Source: Ilumatobacteraceae bacterium
GTDB lineage: Bacteria; Actinomycetota; Acidimicrobiia; Acidimicrobiales; Ilumatobacteraceae
Assembly (NCBI GenBank): GCA_016463775.1
Contig: JAEMQQ010000008.1
Span: forward strand, 1-50,353
Reading direction: 5' to 3'
DNA: 50,353 nt
Of the stretch, positions 28,501 through 36,210 are shown one piece after another (the stretch's first letter is position 1; each line of letters begins with the position of its first letter). Below the pieces are notes generated by a model. It was not told the origin of the DNA, made no database searches, and saw only the letters and a program-made list of their open reading frames with translations. A program made the position numbers and the translations under genes.

Positions 28501-29034
28501 TTGGGCAAATTCGCCACGATGCTCGGCGAGTTGCTCGCGCATGTAGCCCCACTCCACGAGTGTGAGGGCAATCGCGTCGAGGTCGAGTGACGCACCGCGA
28601 CGAATCACGATCGGCTCAAACGCAAGTGCTGACGGGCTCAAGCGTTGTAGCAGCGCACGAATTGGGGCAACGATAATTTGGGGCGCGGCGCCACTGCGGA
28701 TCTGCGACACGAGTCGCATGCGTTCGCCCATCGTTTCAATTCCGGGGCTCACGCGCTCGAACGGCAGTGTCTCCCAGGCGGGGAAATAGGCGATCGAAGC
28801 ATCGCTGTATGCCTCGAGGTCTTCGAACAAGATGCGTGCCTGCGAGCCGGTGGGTACGGCCACGACCAGGGTGTCGTTGGGTCGCGTGCGCGCCAAGGCG
28901 GCCAGCAACAGCGGTCGTGCATTTTCGGCCCACGCGACCACCGACCCATTCGGCACACCGATGCCCAATGTGCGACCGTGGCTGGCGGCAGTTTCGGCGA
29001 GGACGGCCAGCGACACGCTGTCAATGGCGATCAT
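25585..29034 (-). CDS. mfd: Transcription-repair coupling factor Mfd
   Basis: An 1149-residue DNA translocase that removes stalled RNA polymerase and recruits UvrA. The N-terminal UvrB-homology region includes FPAWETLPFERVSPG. The RNA-polymerase-interacting domain begins near residue 485 (GDHIVHDVHGIGVFEG, then LQLRYADGNLFV). The helicase part has GDVGFGKTEVA near 635, DEEQRFG near 730, MSATPIPRTLEMSL and RGRVGRAGQQAYAF near 908, and it finishes with a TRCF C-terminal domain. Full length. ATG at 29034, 12 bases after pth. Confidence 0.97.
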   Translation of the reverse strand: MIAIDSVSLAVLAETAASHGRTLGIGVPNGSVVAWAENARPLLLAALARTRPNDTLVVAVPTGSQARILFEDLEAYSDASIAYFPAWETLPFERVSPGIETMGERMRLVSQIRSGAAPQIIVAPIRALLQRLSPSALAFEPIVIRRGASLDLDAIALTLVEWGYMREQLAEHRGEFAQRGSIFDVFDATADVPVRVELWGDEVERISTFSVNNQLSTGELDEVVLYPARELMIDDQIAARAEHLSAHEPWGREQWERIAQRSGFEGMENWLAWLVDDETTLLDVLPERAGLVVCDPAYLRSRVRELEKEERAVAAALASTWSFEIGENMPRLHVDVDTLLSRTATPLVLSVTSPGLGEPADGAINVVVSRWGSPANTSERLAERLRDLLAINYRIVLAYDSNESAMRVRHELASNGIPAVFAAVGAVPASAFTTNVVTVVVQSLHEGFVLPTISLMVATEAEISGRRLTRRRRARRRGATTMFEDLKAGDHIVHDVHGIGVFEGMARRKLDGVERDFLQLRYADGNLFVLSDQIDFVRQYVGGDAPPLNKMGGADFARIKQRVRNDLRVIAQELVVLYQRRLHTPGHAFSPDSPWQVEMEAGFPFVETPDQFDAIVAVKQDMEGASPMDRLICGDVGFGKTEVAIRAAFKCVQDGKQTAVLVPTTLLASQHMATFGERFKPYPIKVEMLSRFVSPTKAKRVIAGLATGEVDVVIGTHRLLQENIRFKNLGLLVVDEEQRFGVQHKESMKMMRTNVDVLTMSATPIPRTLEMSLVGIRDMSLLNTPPADRQPIRTYVTGYDHRVAAEAIRRELLREGQVFWVHNRVGTIEERTEDLRRLVPEARITFAHGQMDEAILERAVMDFWDGKFDVLVCTTIIESGIDMPAVNTLVVEDAQRLGLGQLHQLRGRVGRAGQQAYAFLFHPRDEVLTEIAYERLKTIGESTDLGSGYKIARRDLELRGAGSLLGEQQSGRITAVGYDLYCQMVSESVAEMKGEPITTPLELKIDILVDAYLPHDYVDSEELRLDAYRKLAMVFDDDALGALRDEWADRFGPLPSQATALLRIGNLRVACHRAALSRVVVQDASVRLFPVRLNTAAENRVDSITQRNSYDRDALTLRIDVPKGEGAVEFLLRILPHIFVDGQPSTSDN

Positions 29035-29046
29035 GTCGGGTGCCGT

Positions 29047-29664
29047 TCAGTCGGCATTGGTCTGCTGCATGGCCGTATCGGCGCCATGCTTCAGAATCAG
29101 CTCGGTGGCTTCGGTGGCACGCTGCACCGCGATGTCCAGAAGTTGGCGTTCAGCAGTCGGAATTCGACCGAGCACGTGCTCGCCACCCTGCTCTTTGCTC
29201 GGTGGTTTTCCAACGCCGATGCGCACGCGCACGAAATCTTGCGACTTCAGGTGTTGGGTGATGGAACGCAGACCGTTGTGGCCTGCCAGACCGCCGCCAA
29301 CTTTCACCCGCACGACGCCTGGGGCGAGGTCAAGTTCGTCGTGCACGATGACGACGCGATGGATTTCGCCGATTCCGTAGCGTCGCGCGATCGGGCCGAC
29401 GGATTGTCCGGAGTTGTTCACGAACGTCATTGGTTTGGTGAGCAGATAGTGCAGGAAATCGGTGTGTACTTCAGCCAACAGGCATTTGTCGCGTGAAGCC
29501 TTGAGTGACACCGACGCACGACGTGCCAGTTCGTCGATGACCTCGAAGCCGACGTTGTGTCGGCTGCCCTCGTATTCGCGTCCAGGGTTGCCGACACCGA
29601 CGATCAACGCAGAAAATGGAGTGCCTCGTCGCTCTGCGCGCGACGAGCGACCGAACAGCGCCAT
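29047..29664 (-). CDS. pth: Peptidyl-tRNA hydrolase
   Basis: A 205-residue Pth that frees tRNA from peptidyl-tRNA dropped by ribosomes. GVGNPGREYEGSRHNVGF carries the catalytic histidine H36, preceded by GNPG. Also present are PMTFVNNSGQSV, VVIVHDELDLAPG and GGGLAGHNGLRSI, all conserved. A 14-residue basic N-terminal extension precedes the core. It follows rplY by 21 bases; the rplY-pth pair is the usual actinobacterial arrangement. Confidence 0.95.
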   Translation of the reverse strand: MALFGRSSRAERRGTPFSALIVGVGNPGREYEGSRHNVGFEVIDELARRASVSLKASRDKCLLAEVHTDFLHYLLTKPMTFVNNSGQSVGPIARRYGIGEIHRVVIVHDELDLAPGVVRVKVGGGLAGHNGLRSITQHLKSQDFVRVRIGVGKPPSKEQGGEHVLGRIPTAERQLLDIAVQRATEATELILKHGADTAMQQTNAD

Positions 29665-29685
29665 CGCGGACTACCGCACCGCGAT

Positions 29686-30396
29686 TTACTTAGTGGGCTT
29701 GCCACCTGCAGCAGGCTTGCCACCTGCAGCAGGCTTGCCGCCATCGCCATCGGCTGGGGCGCCATCGGCGGCACCTTCGGCGGGCGCTGCACCATCGGCA
29801 ACTTCACCCTCGACGGGTGCGGCAACCACGGCAACTTCTTCGATCTTGGTGGTGACGACGGTGACGACCACGAACTCGGGGTCACCAACGATGGAGACAC
29901 CCGCCGGCATTTGCAGATCGCCGAGACGTACGACGCTGTCCATCGTCATGTTGGTGACATCCACGATGATTTCGTTCGGAATATTCGCGGCAGTGGCACG
30001 CACATCGACGGAGTTGACGACCGGGTCGACGAGACCACCGTCGGCAAGCACCGCTTTGGCAATTCCTTTGACGTGCAGCGGCACATGCACGGTGATGAGT
30101 TCGGTGAGGCTGATCTGCAGGAAGTCGATGTGTCGCACGATTCGCTTCACGGGGTCGCGCTGCACTTCTTTGACGATGGCGGGATACGTTTCGTTGCCAA
30201 CGTGGAGTTCGAGCACGGTGTTGAGACCAGCGGGGCCAGAAAGTGCGACACGCAGGTCTTTGCGATCGACGGTGACGGCGGTTGGTGTCATGCCATGTCC
30301 ATAGACGACGGCAGGAATCTGGTCTTGGGAGAGAAGACGACGGGAAGCGGCGCTCCCGAGCGCTCGGCCGAGGCTGGTTTTTAGGGCTGTAGACAT
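29686..30396 (-). CDS. rplY: 50S ribosomal protein L25/Ctc (bL25)
   Basis: A 236-residue L25 of the long Ctc type, which binds 5S rRNA. The N-terminal domain (SRRLLSQDQIPAVVYG, then KDLRVAL) and the TL5-like C-terminal beta domain (HIDFLQISLTELITVHVPLH, GIAKAVLADGG, PNEIIVDVTNM) are both present. A low-complexity Ala/Gly/Pro tail starts near 200 and ends in repeats of the unit GGKPAA, encoded by an 18-bp tandem repeat. The tail is probably exposed and disordered. It heads the rplY-pth-mfd run. Confidence 0.94.
   Translation of the reverse strand: MSTALKTSLGRALGSAASRRLLSQDQIPAVVYGHGMTPTAVTVDRKDLRVALSGPAGLNTVLELHVGNETYPAIVKEVQRDPVKRIVRHIDFLQISLTELITVHVPLHVKGIAKAVLADGGLVDPVVNSVDVRATAANIPNEIIVDVTNMTMDSVVRLGDLQMPAGVSIVGDPEFVVVTVVTTKIEEVAVVAAPVEGEVADGAAPAEGAADGAPADGDGGKPAAGGKPAAGGKPTK
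29696..29742. repeat. 18-bp tandem repeat in the 3' end of rplY
   Basis: GGCTTGCCACCTGCAGCA occurs twice in perfect tandem (29696-29713 and 29714-29731), followed by a partial third copy from 29732. It encodes GGKPAA units in the L25 tail. Copy number could vary between strains because the unit is a multiple of three. Confidence 0.85.
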
Positions 30397-30429
30397 TGCA
30401 ACAGTCTAAGGGCGAGGTTGCTGGCCTTG

Positions 30430-31443
30430 TTAGGCGAGGTTTTCGCCGCCGAACAGCTCGCTCACGCTGGTTTCTTCGAACACGGCCGCCAACGCATCGG
30501 CGATGATCTTGGCCACCGACAGCACCTCGATGCGGTCGATGCGCTTTTCTTTTGCCAAGGGAATGGTGTTGGTGAGCACCACGCGGCTGATCGACGATTT
30601 TTTCAGTCGTTCAATCGCCGGATCAGAGAGCACGCCGTGGGTGGCCATGGCCCACACCTCTTTGGCGCCACGTGCCAAGAGCAATTCGGCCGCCGACGTG
30701 ATGGTGCCGGCGGTGTCGATCATGTCGTCGGTGAGCACACACAAACGACCCTCAACGTCACCGATGACTTCCTTGGCGCTGGACACATTGATCGAATTTT
30801 TCTCACGTCGCTTGTACACGAAGGCGACATCGGCATTCATGTCGGCGAGATGCTGGGCAAAGCGTTCAGCAACCTTCACCCGGCCCGTATCGGGCGACAC
30901 GATGACCACGCCTTCGCGGGCGTTGTCACGCAGATATTTTTCAAGCACGGGCATGGCCGTGAGGTGGTCGACAGGGCCATCAAAGAAACCCTGAATCTGA
31001 CCGCTGTGCAAGTCGACCGACACCATCCGCTTCGACCCGGCCGCCTTGAACATGTCGGCAACCACGCGGGCCGTAATCGGCTCACGGCCCGCAGCCTTGC
31101 GGTCTTGGCGCGCGTAACCGTAGAACGGGCACACCGCGGTGACACGCTTTGCCGACGCGCGGTATGCGGCATCGATCATGATGAGCTGCTCCATGATTGC
31201 GTCGTTGATGCTGTGGCCGTTATGACCGAAGTGCGATTGCATGATGAACACGTCACCACCACGGATGCTTTCACCGAAGCGCGGACGAATTTCGCCGTTG
31301 GCAAATTGAACGACATCGGCCTCACCGAGCGAGATGTTGAGGTGACTCGCTACTTCACGGGCGAGTTCTGGGTGAGCGCGACCGCTGTAGAGCACCATCC
31401 GCTTGGTGGTGACTTTGTCGATCGATTTGTTCACTTTGAGCAA
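30430..31443 (-). CDS. prsA: Ribose-phosphate pyrophosphokinase
   Basis: A 337-residue PRPP synthetase joining ribose 5-phosphate and ATP for nucleotide, His and Trp synthesis. Family parts are MVLYSGRAHPELA, DVFIMQSHFGHNGHSIND, YARQDRKAAGREPIT, VDLHSGQIQGFF, VSPDTGRVKVAERFA and the PRPP loop LTDDMIDTAGTITSAA. Start choice is open: TTG 31443, GTG 31434 or ATG 31398; the last begins exactly at the conserved MVLYSG core. The neighbouring glmU seen in mycobacteria is absent. tRNA-Gln lies upstream. Confidence 0.94.
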   Translation of the reverse strand: MLKVNKSIDKVTTKRMVLYSGRAHPELAREVASHLNISLGEADVVQFANGEIRPRFGESIRGGDVFIMQSHFGHNGHSINDAIMEQLIMIDAAYRASAKRVTAVCPFYGYARQDRKAAGREPITARVVADMFKAAGSKRMVSVDLHSGQIQGFFDGPVDHLTAMPVLEKYLRDNAREGVVIVSPDTGRVKVAERFAQHLADMNADVAFVYKRREKNSINVSSAKEVIGDVEGRLCVLTDDMIDTAGTITSAAELLLARGAKEVWAMATHGVLSDPAIERLKKSSISRVVLTNTIPLAKEKRIDRIEVLSVAKIIADALAAVFEETSVSELFGGENLA

Positions 31444-31514
31444 GCATAGAACGCGGGGCAGCGGGCAGCCGATTTGACAACCGCACAGACGGGTTAGCCG
31501 CCAGCCCTGCTGTG

Positions 31515-31588
31515 TGGTTCCGGGGAGAGGATTCGAACCCCTATATGCGGGACCAAAACCCGCTGTCCTGCCGTTGAACGACCCCGGA
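31515..31588 (-). tRNA. tRNA-Gln (anticodon TTG)
   Basis: On the minus strand the acceptor TCCGGGG pairs with CCCCGGA. The D stem is GTTC/GGAC and the anticodon stem GCGGG/CCCGC encloses TTTTGGT, giving TTG for CAA codons. The T arm is AGGGG-TTCGAAT-CCTCT. The discriminator A and a genomically encoded CCA follow, unlike the tRNA-Ala in this window. Confidence 0.95.
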
Positions 31589-31639
31589 GAGAACCCGACG
31601 CGCAGTTGCGCCGTTCTTCAGGGTAGCGTCTTGGTTCGC

Positions 31640-31735
31640 ATGGGATCACTCGTCAAGCGTCGCCGCAAGCGGATGCGCAAAAAGAAGCACAAGAAGATGC
31701 TTCGTCGCACTCGCCACCAACGCAACAGCAAGTAA
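31640..31735 (+). CDS. Small ribosomal protein bS22 (AURKAIP1/COX24 domain)
   Basis: A 31-residue, extremely basic protein: MGSLVKRRRKRMRKKKHKK followed by MLRRTRHQRNSK. Seventeen residues are Lys or Arg. It matches the actinobacterial AURKAIP1/COX24 peptide seen in mycobacterial 30S subunits as bS22 (consensus MGSVIKKRRKRM-KKKHRKLLRRTR). A longer in-frame extension upstream runs through the tRNA-Gln region on the opposite strand and is not coding. No strong ribosome site is visible. It is flanked by the opposite-strand tRNA and ispE. Confidence 0.88.
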   Translation: MGSLVKRRRKRMRKKKHKKMLRRTRHQRNSK

Positions 31736-31753
31736 CTTCACCGACCGCCCGCG

Positions 31754-32491
31754 TCAGCGGCTGCGTGTGACAATTACCGCCGCATCGGCCAGTGCATGAG
31801 CAATTTCAAATTGCCCCCGCAAAAACCACGTGGCGCCACTGCCTGCCAGCGTCGGTGTGACCCCGGCTGCCTCTCGAATGCGATCACGCCACGTCGCCAG
31901 TCGCGGCTCGACCATCACTGCTGCTGACTCAAGGTCGTTCATGTCGCCGCGTTGGGCGTGAGCTGATAATTCATCCCACGCCCGATACACCGCCGGGGTC
32001 GGCACCTGCAATGGGGGAATGACGAGTGTGATGTCGATTGGTTCATCGCTGCGTTCATCAGCGGTGAGCGGCTCAACGATTTCCCCGATGCCCCGCACGC
32101 GGGCGCGACCACCAACCATGCAAAAAGGAATGTCGGCACCCAAACGCGATGCCGCAACCAAGTCGGTGAAACCGGCCCAGCGCAAGACGGCCGCTGCGTC
32201 TGATGAACCGCCACCCAGTCCACCGCCACTGGGCACCTGTTTGTCGATCAGAACACCAGCGGTGCGATTGACCAAATGCAACGCCTGCGCAACCAGGTTG
32301 TCGTCCGTCGTCGGCACGCCGGCAGCGAAGGGCCCGTGCACCGTGATGCCATTGCCCTTCGGATCAATCTGCAGGGTGTCGCAGAGTGCGAGGCTCACCA
32401 TGTCGGCGTCGATCAAATGAAAGCCGTCGTTGCGCACACCGACCACACGCAGCGACAGCGTGAGTTTGGCTGGTGCTTCGACGCGTGTCAT
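31754..32491 (-). CDS. ispE: 4-diphosphocytidyl-2-C-methyl-D-erythritol kinase
   Basis: A 245-residue GHMP kinase of the MEP isoprenoid pathway. It has the substrate lysine K9 in APAKL, the ATP loop PSGGGLGGGSSDAAA (87-101) and LGADIPFCMVGGRARVRGIGE with the catalytic aspartate, ending in TLAGSGATWF. It is somewhat shorter than E. coli IspE, mainly at the C-terminus. The ATG at 32491 lies in the second copy of a 17-bp tandem duplication. The ATG in the first copy is out of frame and would stop after six codons. It follows rsmA. Confidence 0.93.
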   Translation of the reverse strand: MTRVEAPAKLTLSLRVVGVRNDGFHLIDADMVSLALCDTLQIDPKGNGITVHGPFAAGVPTTDDNLVAQALHLVNRTAGVLIDKQVPSGGGLGGGSSDAAAVLRWAGFTDLVAASRLGADIPFCMVGGRARVRGIGEIVEPLTADERSDEPIDITLVIPPLQVPTPAVYRAWDELSAHAQRGDMNDLESAAVMVEPRLATWRDRIREAAGVTPTLAGSGATWFLRGQFEIAHALADAAVIVTRSR

Positions 32492-32517
32492 GCGGATGCT
32501 CGTGTCATGCGGATGCC
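32484..32517. repeat. 17-bp tandem duplication at the rsmA-ispE junction
   Basis: CGTGTCATGCGGATGC occurs at 32484-32499 and again at 32501-32516, a 17-base period. One copy contains the rsmA stop, the other the ispE start. Without the duplication the two genes would overlap as ATGA. Confidence 0.9.
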
Positions 32518-33341
32518 CGGTGGCGGGCGTTGACGGCCAGCGTGAGTCGCGACCAGTCGTCAATTTCCAATTGCTCGGCGCGTGCCTGTGGGTCGACCTT
32601 GGCGGCCACAAAGTCGTCGTTGATCACGACGCCATCGAGTGCACGTCGCAACATTTTTCGTCGCGTCGCAAACCCCTGCCGAACGAGCGCGAACATGTCG
32701 GCAAACGGGGCAGTCACCGCTGGTTGGTCGCGACGTGTGATCTCGACGAGCGACGATGAAACACGTGGTCGAGGCAGGAACACTGCCGACGACACTTCGC
32801 CAACCATGCGCGCGGTGGCCCAGTAACCAACCTTCACGCTCACGGCGCCAAAGGCATCACTGCCGGGGCGCGCCACGAGTCGTTGGGCAACTTCCCTTTG
32901 CACCATCACCAACAAACGTTGCACCTGTGCAACCTGGTCGAGCAAGTCGGCAACCAGTGGCGTGGCCACGTTGTACGGAAGATTGGCAACCACCGTCCAG
33001 CGTGGTGCGTCGGCCAGCAAGGTGTTCCAGTCGAGACGCATCGCGTCATCGTGCACCACTTTTACGTTGGCGAGCGCAACCACATTTTCACGCAACACTT
33101 CGACGAGCCCCGAATCGATCTCGACGGCGACAACCTGGGCGCCGGTTTCGGCAAGTGCCATGGTGAGTGCACCGAGACCCGCGCCAATTTCTACGACATG
33201 ATCCCCGGGGGCCACGCGGGCCAAGGCGGCGATTCGACGAACGGTTTCGGGTTCAACGACGAAGTTCTGTCCGAACGCGCGTCGTGGCGCCAAGCCGTGG
33301 CGGGCGAGCAATTCCGAGGTTTGCGAACGGGTGAGTGTCAC
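32505..33341 (-). CDS. rsmA: 16S rRNA dimethyladenosine transferase
   Basis: A 278-residue KsgA/Dim1 methyltransferase that dimethylates two adenosines near the 16S 3' end, a late 30S assembly check. GQNF (24-27), the SAM loop EIGAGLGALT (51-60), a DAMRLDW segment and catalytic NLPYN near 120 are present. The start overlaps the stop of the upstream exported protein (ATGA). The ksgA-ispE order matches M. tuberculosis. Confidence 0.95.
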   Translation of the reverse strand: MTLTRSQTSELLARHGLAPRRAFGQNFVVEPETVRRIAALARVAPGDHVVEIGAGLGALTMALAETGAQVVAVEIDSGLVEVLRENVVALANVKVVHDDAMRLDWNTLLADAPRWTVVANLPYNVATPLVADLLDQVAQVQRLLVMVQREVAQRLVARPGSDAFGAVSVKVGYWATARMVGEVSSAVFLPRPRVSSSLVEITRRDQPAVTAPFADMFALVRQGFATRRKMLRRALDGVVINDDFVAAKVDPQARAEQLEIDDWSRLTLAVNARHRASA

Positions 33342-33838
33342 CAGGTGATGGAAACAGGAATCGGCGCGTTGACCAGATCAGAGAGTTCGACGAACAGTTG
33401 CGTGTGCAACACGATGGTCACGTTGGCGGGGGTGGACGGCATCATCACATTCGAGCACGCAATCGAGCGCCCATTGTTCAGGTTTTTGATCACCAGCGCC
33501 ACACCGTAGGGCGCTTCCGGGCAGTTGCAGACGGTGACTGGAGCCCCATTGAAACTGCTGAAGCTCGCCGGCCCGGTGAGGCGTACTGCGTCGTCACTCG
33601 GGTACGAGATCGGCGCGGTGCCGGTGGGCGTCGCACCAGTCGGCCCGGACAGGATGATCGGCGCAGGTGGGTCGCTTGACTCAGAACTGCTTGCCGCGAC
33701 GTCGACACCAGCCACGGCCACCGTGGCGACATCGGTTTGGGATTCCCCGCCTGTGAAGAAGATGACGGTCGGTACGACCACAACGGTGAGCAGCCCGACG
33801 AGGGTCAGGCGACGGCGTTCAGGAGCAGTAAGAAACAC
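33338..33838 (-). CDS. Exported DPBB (RlpA-like) protein
   Basis: A 166-residue protein with an N-terminal transmembrane or signal segment at about 11-29, a Ser/Pro-rich linker to about 80, and a C-terminal domain. That domain resembles a double-psi beta-barrel of the RlpA/3D type: LTGPASFSSFN, APYGVALVIKNLNNGRSIAC, then LFVELSDLVNAPIPVSITW. The DRGP aspartate loop of active RlpA is not visible, so catalysis is doubtful. It lies between rsmA and tatD, where M. tuberculosis carries rpfB, which suggests a wall-related role. The fold call is from pattern only. ATG at 33838 is ten bases after tatD. Confidence 0.6.
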   Translation of the reverse strand: MFLTAPERRRLTLVGLLTVVVVPTVIFFTGGESQTDVATVAVAGVDVAASSSESSDPPAPIILSGPTGATPTGTAPISYPSDDAVRLTGPASFSSFNGAPVTVCNCPEAPYGVALVIKNLNNGRSIACSNVMMPSTPANVTIVLHTQLFVELSDLVNAPIPVSITW

Positions 33839-33847
33839 ATTTTTACG

Positions 33848-34633
33848 CTACCGAGCGATACCAGGGAACGCCCGATGTGCATTAGCCACGGTGCTCTGCG
33901 CGATATCCGCCACGTTCTCACCGCGCGTCTCAGCCAAACATTCACCGATGTACCGCACGTGGGCGGGTTCATTTTCTTTTCCGCGATGCGGCACTGGTGT
34001 GAGCCACGGTGCATCAGTTTCGGTGAGCAGTTTGTCGGTCGGGCAGAATTTTGCTGCACGACGAATATCGTCGGCTTTGTTGAACGTAACGATGCCAGAA
34101 AATGACAACCACGCACCGCGTTGCACGGCTTGTCGCGCCTCGGCTTCGTCGCCCGTAAAGCAATGAAATACCACGCGCTCGGGCAGGCCCTCACCGTCGA
34201 GCACGTCAAAGGTGTCAGCCCACGCATTGCGGCTGTGAATGACGAGCGTCAGATCGAGTTGCTTGGCGAGCGCAATCTGCTGGGCGAAGGCCGTTCGTTG
34301 CACGGTGCGGTCGGAGTGGTCGTAGTAAAAGTCAAGACCGCATTCGCCGATCGCCACGATTTTTTGAGCGGCAAGTTGCGCGGCAGTCAACCCATCCACG
34401 AAGGGCAGCACGGTGTCGACACCCAACTTGGCATCATGCGGGTGCAAGCCAACCGTCGCCCACACGTTGTCGTGGCGGCCGGCGATGGCGAGCGCTTGCT
34501 GGGTGGTGTTGGCATCGGTGCCGATCACGATCACCTTGGTTACGTCGTGGGCGGTGGCGTTGGCGATGGACGCATCGGCACCACCCGGTGTGCGCTCGTC
34601 ATACACATGACAGTGCGTGTCGACCCACTGCAC
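33848..34633 (-). CDS. tatD: TatD-family metal-dependent hydrolase
   Basis: A 261-residue TIM-barrel nuclease-type hydrolase. Metal ligands are visible: DTHCHV (H7, H9), IGECGLDFYYD (E97), LVIHSRNA (H133), FHCFTGD (H157) and TETDAPWL near 205-212. TatD proteins have 3'-5' DNase activity in several bacteria. It lies between metG and the DPBB gene, matching the mycobacterial metS-tatD-rpfB-ksgA order. The gap to metG is 12 bases. Confidence 0.94.
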   Translation of the reverse strand: MQWVDTHCHVYDERTPGGADASIANATAHDVTKVIVIGTDANTTQQALAIAGRHDNVWATVGLHPHDAKLGVDTVLPFVDGLTAAQLAAQKIVAIGECGLDFYYDHSDRTVQRTAFAQQIALAKQLDLTLVIHSRNAWADTFDVLDGEGLPERVVFHCFTGDEAEARQAVQRGAWLSFSGIVTFNKADDIRRAAKFCPTDKLLTETDAPWLTPVPHRGKENEPAHVRYIGECLAETRGENVADIAQSTVANAHRAFPGIAR

Positions 34634-34645
34634 AGTATTTCCTGC

Positions 34646-36154
34646 TCAGATTTTTTTGCGGGGGAAGAGTGGCTCACCTTTTTCTACAACCGATCCGCCG
34701 GGGTACAAACCCCATTGGGTATCGATACCGACCCGACACTCATCGATGCGCCCCGCCAGGCCGATGCGACGCCAAATTTCTTGGGATGTCGTGGGCAGGG
34801 CAGGGTTGGCCAAGATCACCACGATGCGCAGCGCTTCGAGCGCGTCGCCCATCACGGCATCGACGCCGGTGCCAGGTTCCATCTTCCAAGGCTCGTGTTG
34901 CTCAAGATGGGCATTGGTGGCGCGAATCAAGTTCCATGTTGCTTCAAGTGCACGACTTGGCTGCGCGCCGCGCCATGCTGCATCTGCATCGCGCACCACA
35001 TCAGCAGCCACTTGGGCTAGCGGCGAATCAGGTCGCGGCGCCGGCCCGTGCCCGCCACATTTTTTTTCGACCACGGTTGCCACACGAGCGGCCAAGTTGC
35101 CGAGGTTGTTGGCCAAGTCGGAGTTGTAGCGCGCCACCAGACCTTCATACGAAAAATCGCCGTCGTTGCCATAGACCGTGTCGGCCAATAAGTAATAGCG
35201 GAAGCCGTCAACACCGAACTCGTCAATGAGCTCGAGCGGGCTCACCACGTTGCCCGTGGTCTTCGACATCTTCTCGCCACCGACCATCAAAAACCCGCCG
35301 ACCGCCCAGCCTTTGGGTGGTTCGATGCCTGCCGACATGAGCATCGCCGGCCAATACACGCAGTGAAATCGAATGATGTCTTTGCCGATGAAGTGCCAGT
35401 CCACCGGCCACCGCTCGGCGAATTGCTGGTCGTTGGTGCCGTAGCCGTGGGCGGTGATGTAGTTGGCGAGTGCATCAAACCACACGTAGGTGACGTGCTG
35501 GTCGTCCCACGGCAGGGGAATGCCCCATTTAAGGGTCTTGCGACTCACCGAAAAGTCGTTGAGCCCGCCCTTGATGAACCCAATTACTTCGTTGCGGCGA
35601 AAGTTGGGTGAGATTGCATCGGGGTGTTTGTCGTACCACTCGAGTAAGCGCTGTTCGAATCGCGACAAACGAAAGAAATAGTTTTCTTCTTCGACGTAAG
35701 CAGCCTTGGTTTTGTGAATTGGGCAATTGCCGTCGACGAGTTCTTCTTCGACGTAGTAGGCCTCACACGCCACGCAGTAGTGACCGCGGTAAACATCAAC
35801 TTCGATGTCGCCCGCGTCATAACAGGCCTGCAGCAACTTGAGCACGCCACGTTTGTGGCGGTCTTCGGTGGTGCGGATGAAGTCTTCGTATTTCACGTCG
35901 AGCTGCTTCCAGGCATCGGCATACAGCGGGGCGATTTCGTCGACAAACGCGCGGGGCGTCTTACCGGCAGCGTCGGCGTATTGCTGCACTTTGAGCCCGT
36001 GTTCGTCGGTGCCGGTCAGCAGATGCACGTCGTCGCCACACAACCGGTGCCAGCGACATACGGCGTCGGTCACGATGGTGGTGTAGGCGTGGCCAAGGTG
36101 CGGCTTGGCCGTCACGTAATAAATCGGGGTCGTCGCCGAGAACTTTGGCACCAC
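34646..36154 (-). CDS. metG: Methionyl-tRNA synthetase
   Basis: A 502-residue class I synthetase. The HIGH motif is HLGH (19-22), the KMSKS loop is KMSKTTGNVVSP near 294, and the connective-peptide zinc knuckle holds C127-x2-C130 and C144 with H147 (NCPIH). The catalytic, anticodon-binding and WNLIRATNAH regions are present. No C-terminal EMAP domain is attached. Two GTG codons at 36154 and 36151 are possible starts, with AGG upstream. A poly-T stretch near the 3' end encodes terminal lysines. Confidence 0.96.
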   Translation of the reverse strand: MVPKFSATTPIYYVTAKPHLGHAYTTIVTDAVCRWHRLCGDDVHLLTGTDEHGLKVQQYADAAGKTPRAFVDEIAPLYADAWKQLDVKYEDFIRTTEDRHKRGVLKLLQACYDAGDIEVDVYRGHYCVACEAYYVEEELVDGNCPIHKTKAAYVEEENYFFRLSRFEQRLLEWYDKHPDAISPNFRRNEVIGFIKGGLNDFSVSRKTLKWGIPLPWDDQHVTYVWFDALANYITAHGYGTNDQQFAERWPVDWHFIGKDIIRFHCVYWPAMLMSAGIEPPKGWAVGGFLMVGGEKMSKTTGNVVSPLELIDEFGVDGFRYYLLADTVYGNDGDFSYEGLVARYNSDLANNLGNLAARVATVVEKKCGGHGPAPRPDSPLAQVAADVVRDADAAWRGAQPSRALEATWNLIRATNAHLEQHEPWKMEPGTGVDAVMGDALEALRIVVILANPALPTTSQEIWRRIGLAGRIDECRVGIDTQWGLYPGGSVVEKGEPLFPRKKI

Positions 36155-36210
36155 TCCAACCTACGCTCCACCAGCCGTCTTTGAGATTTTTGTGCTGTCG
36201 CGTTGTCGAT

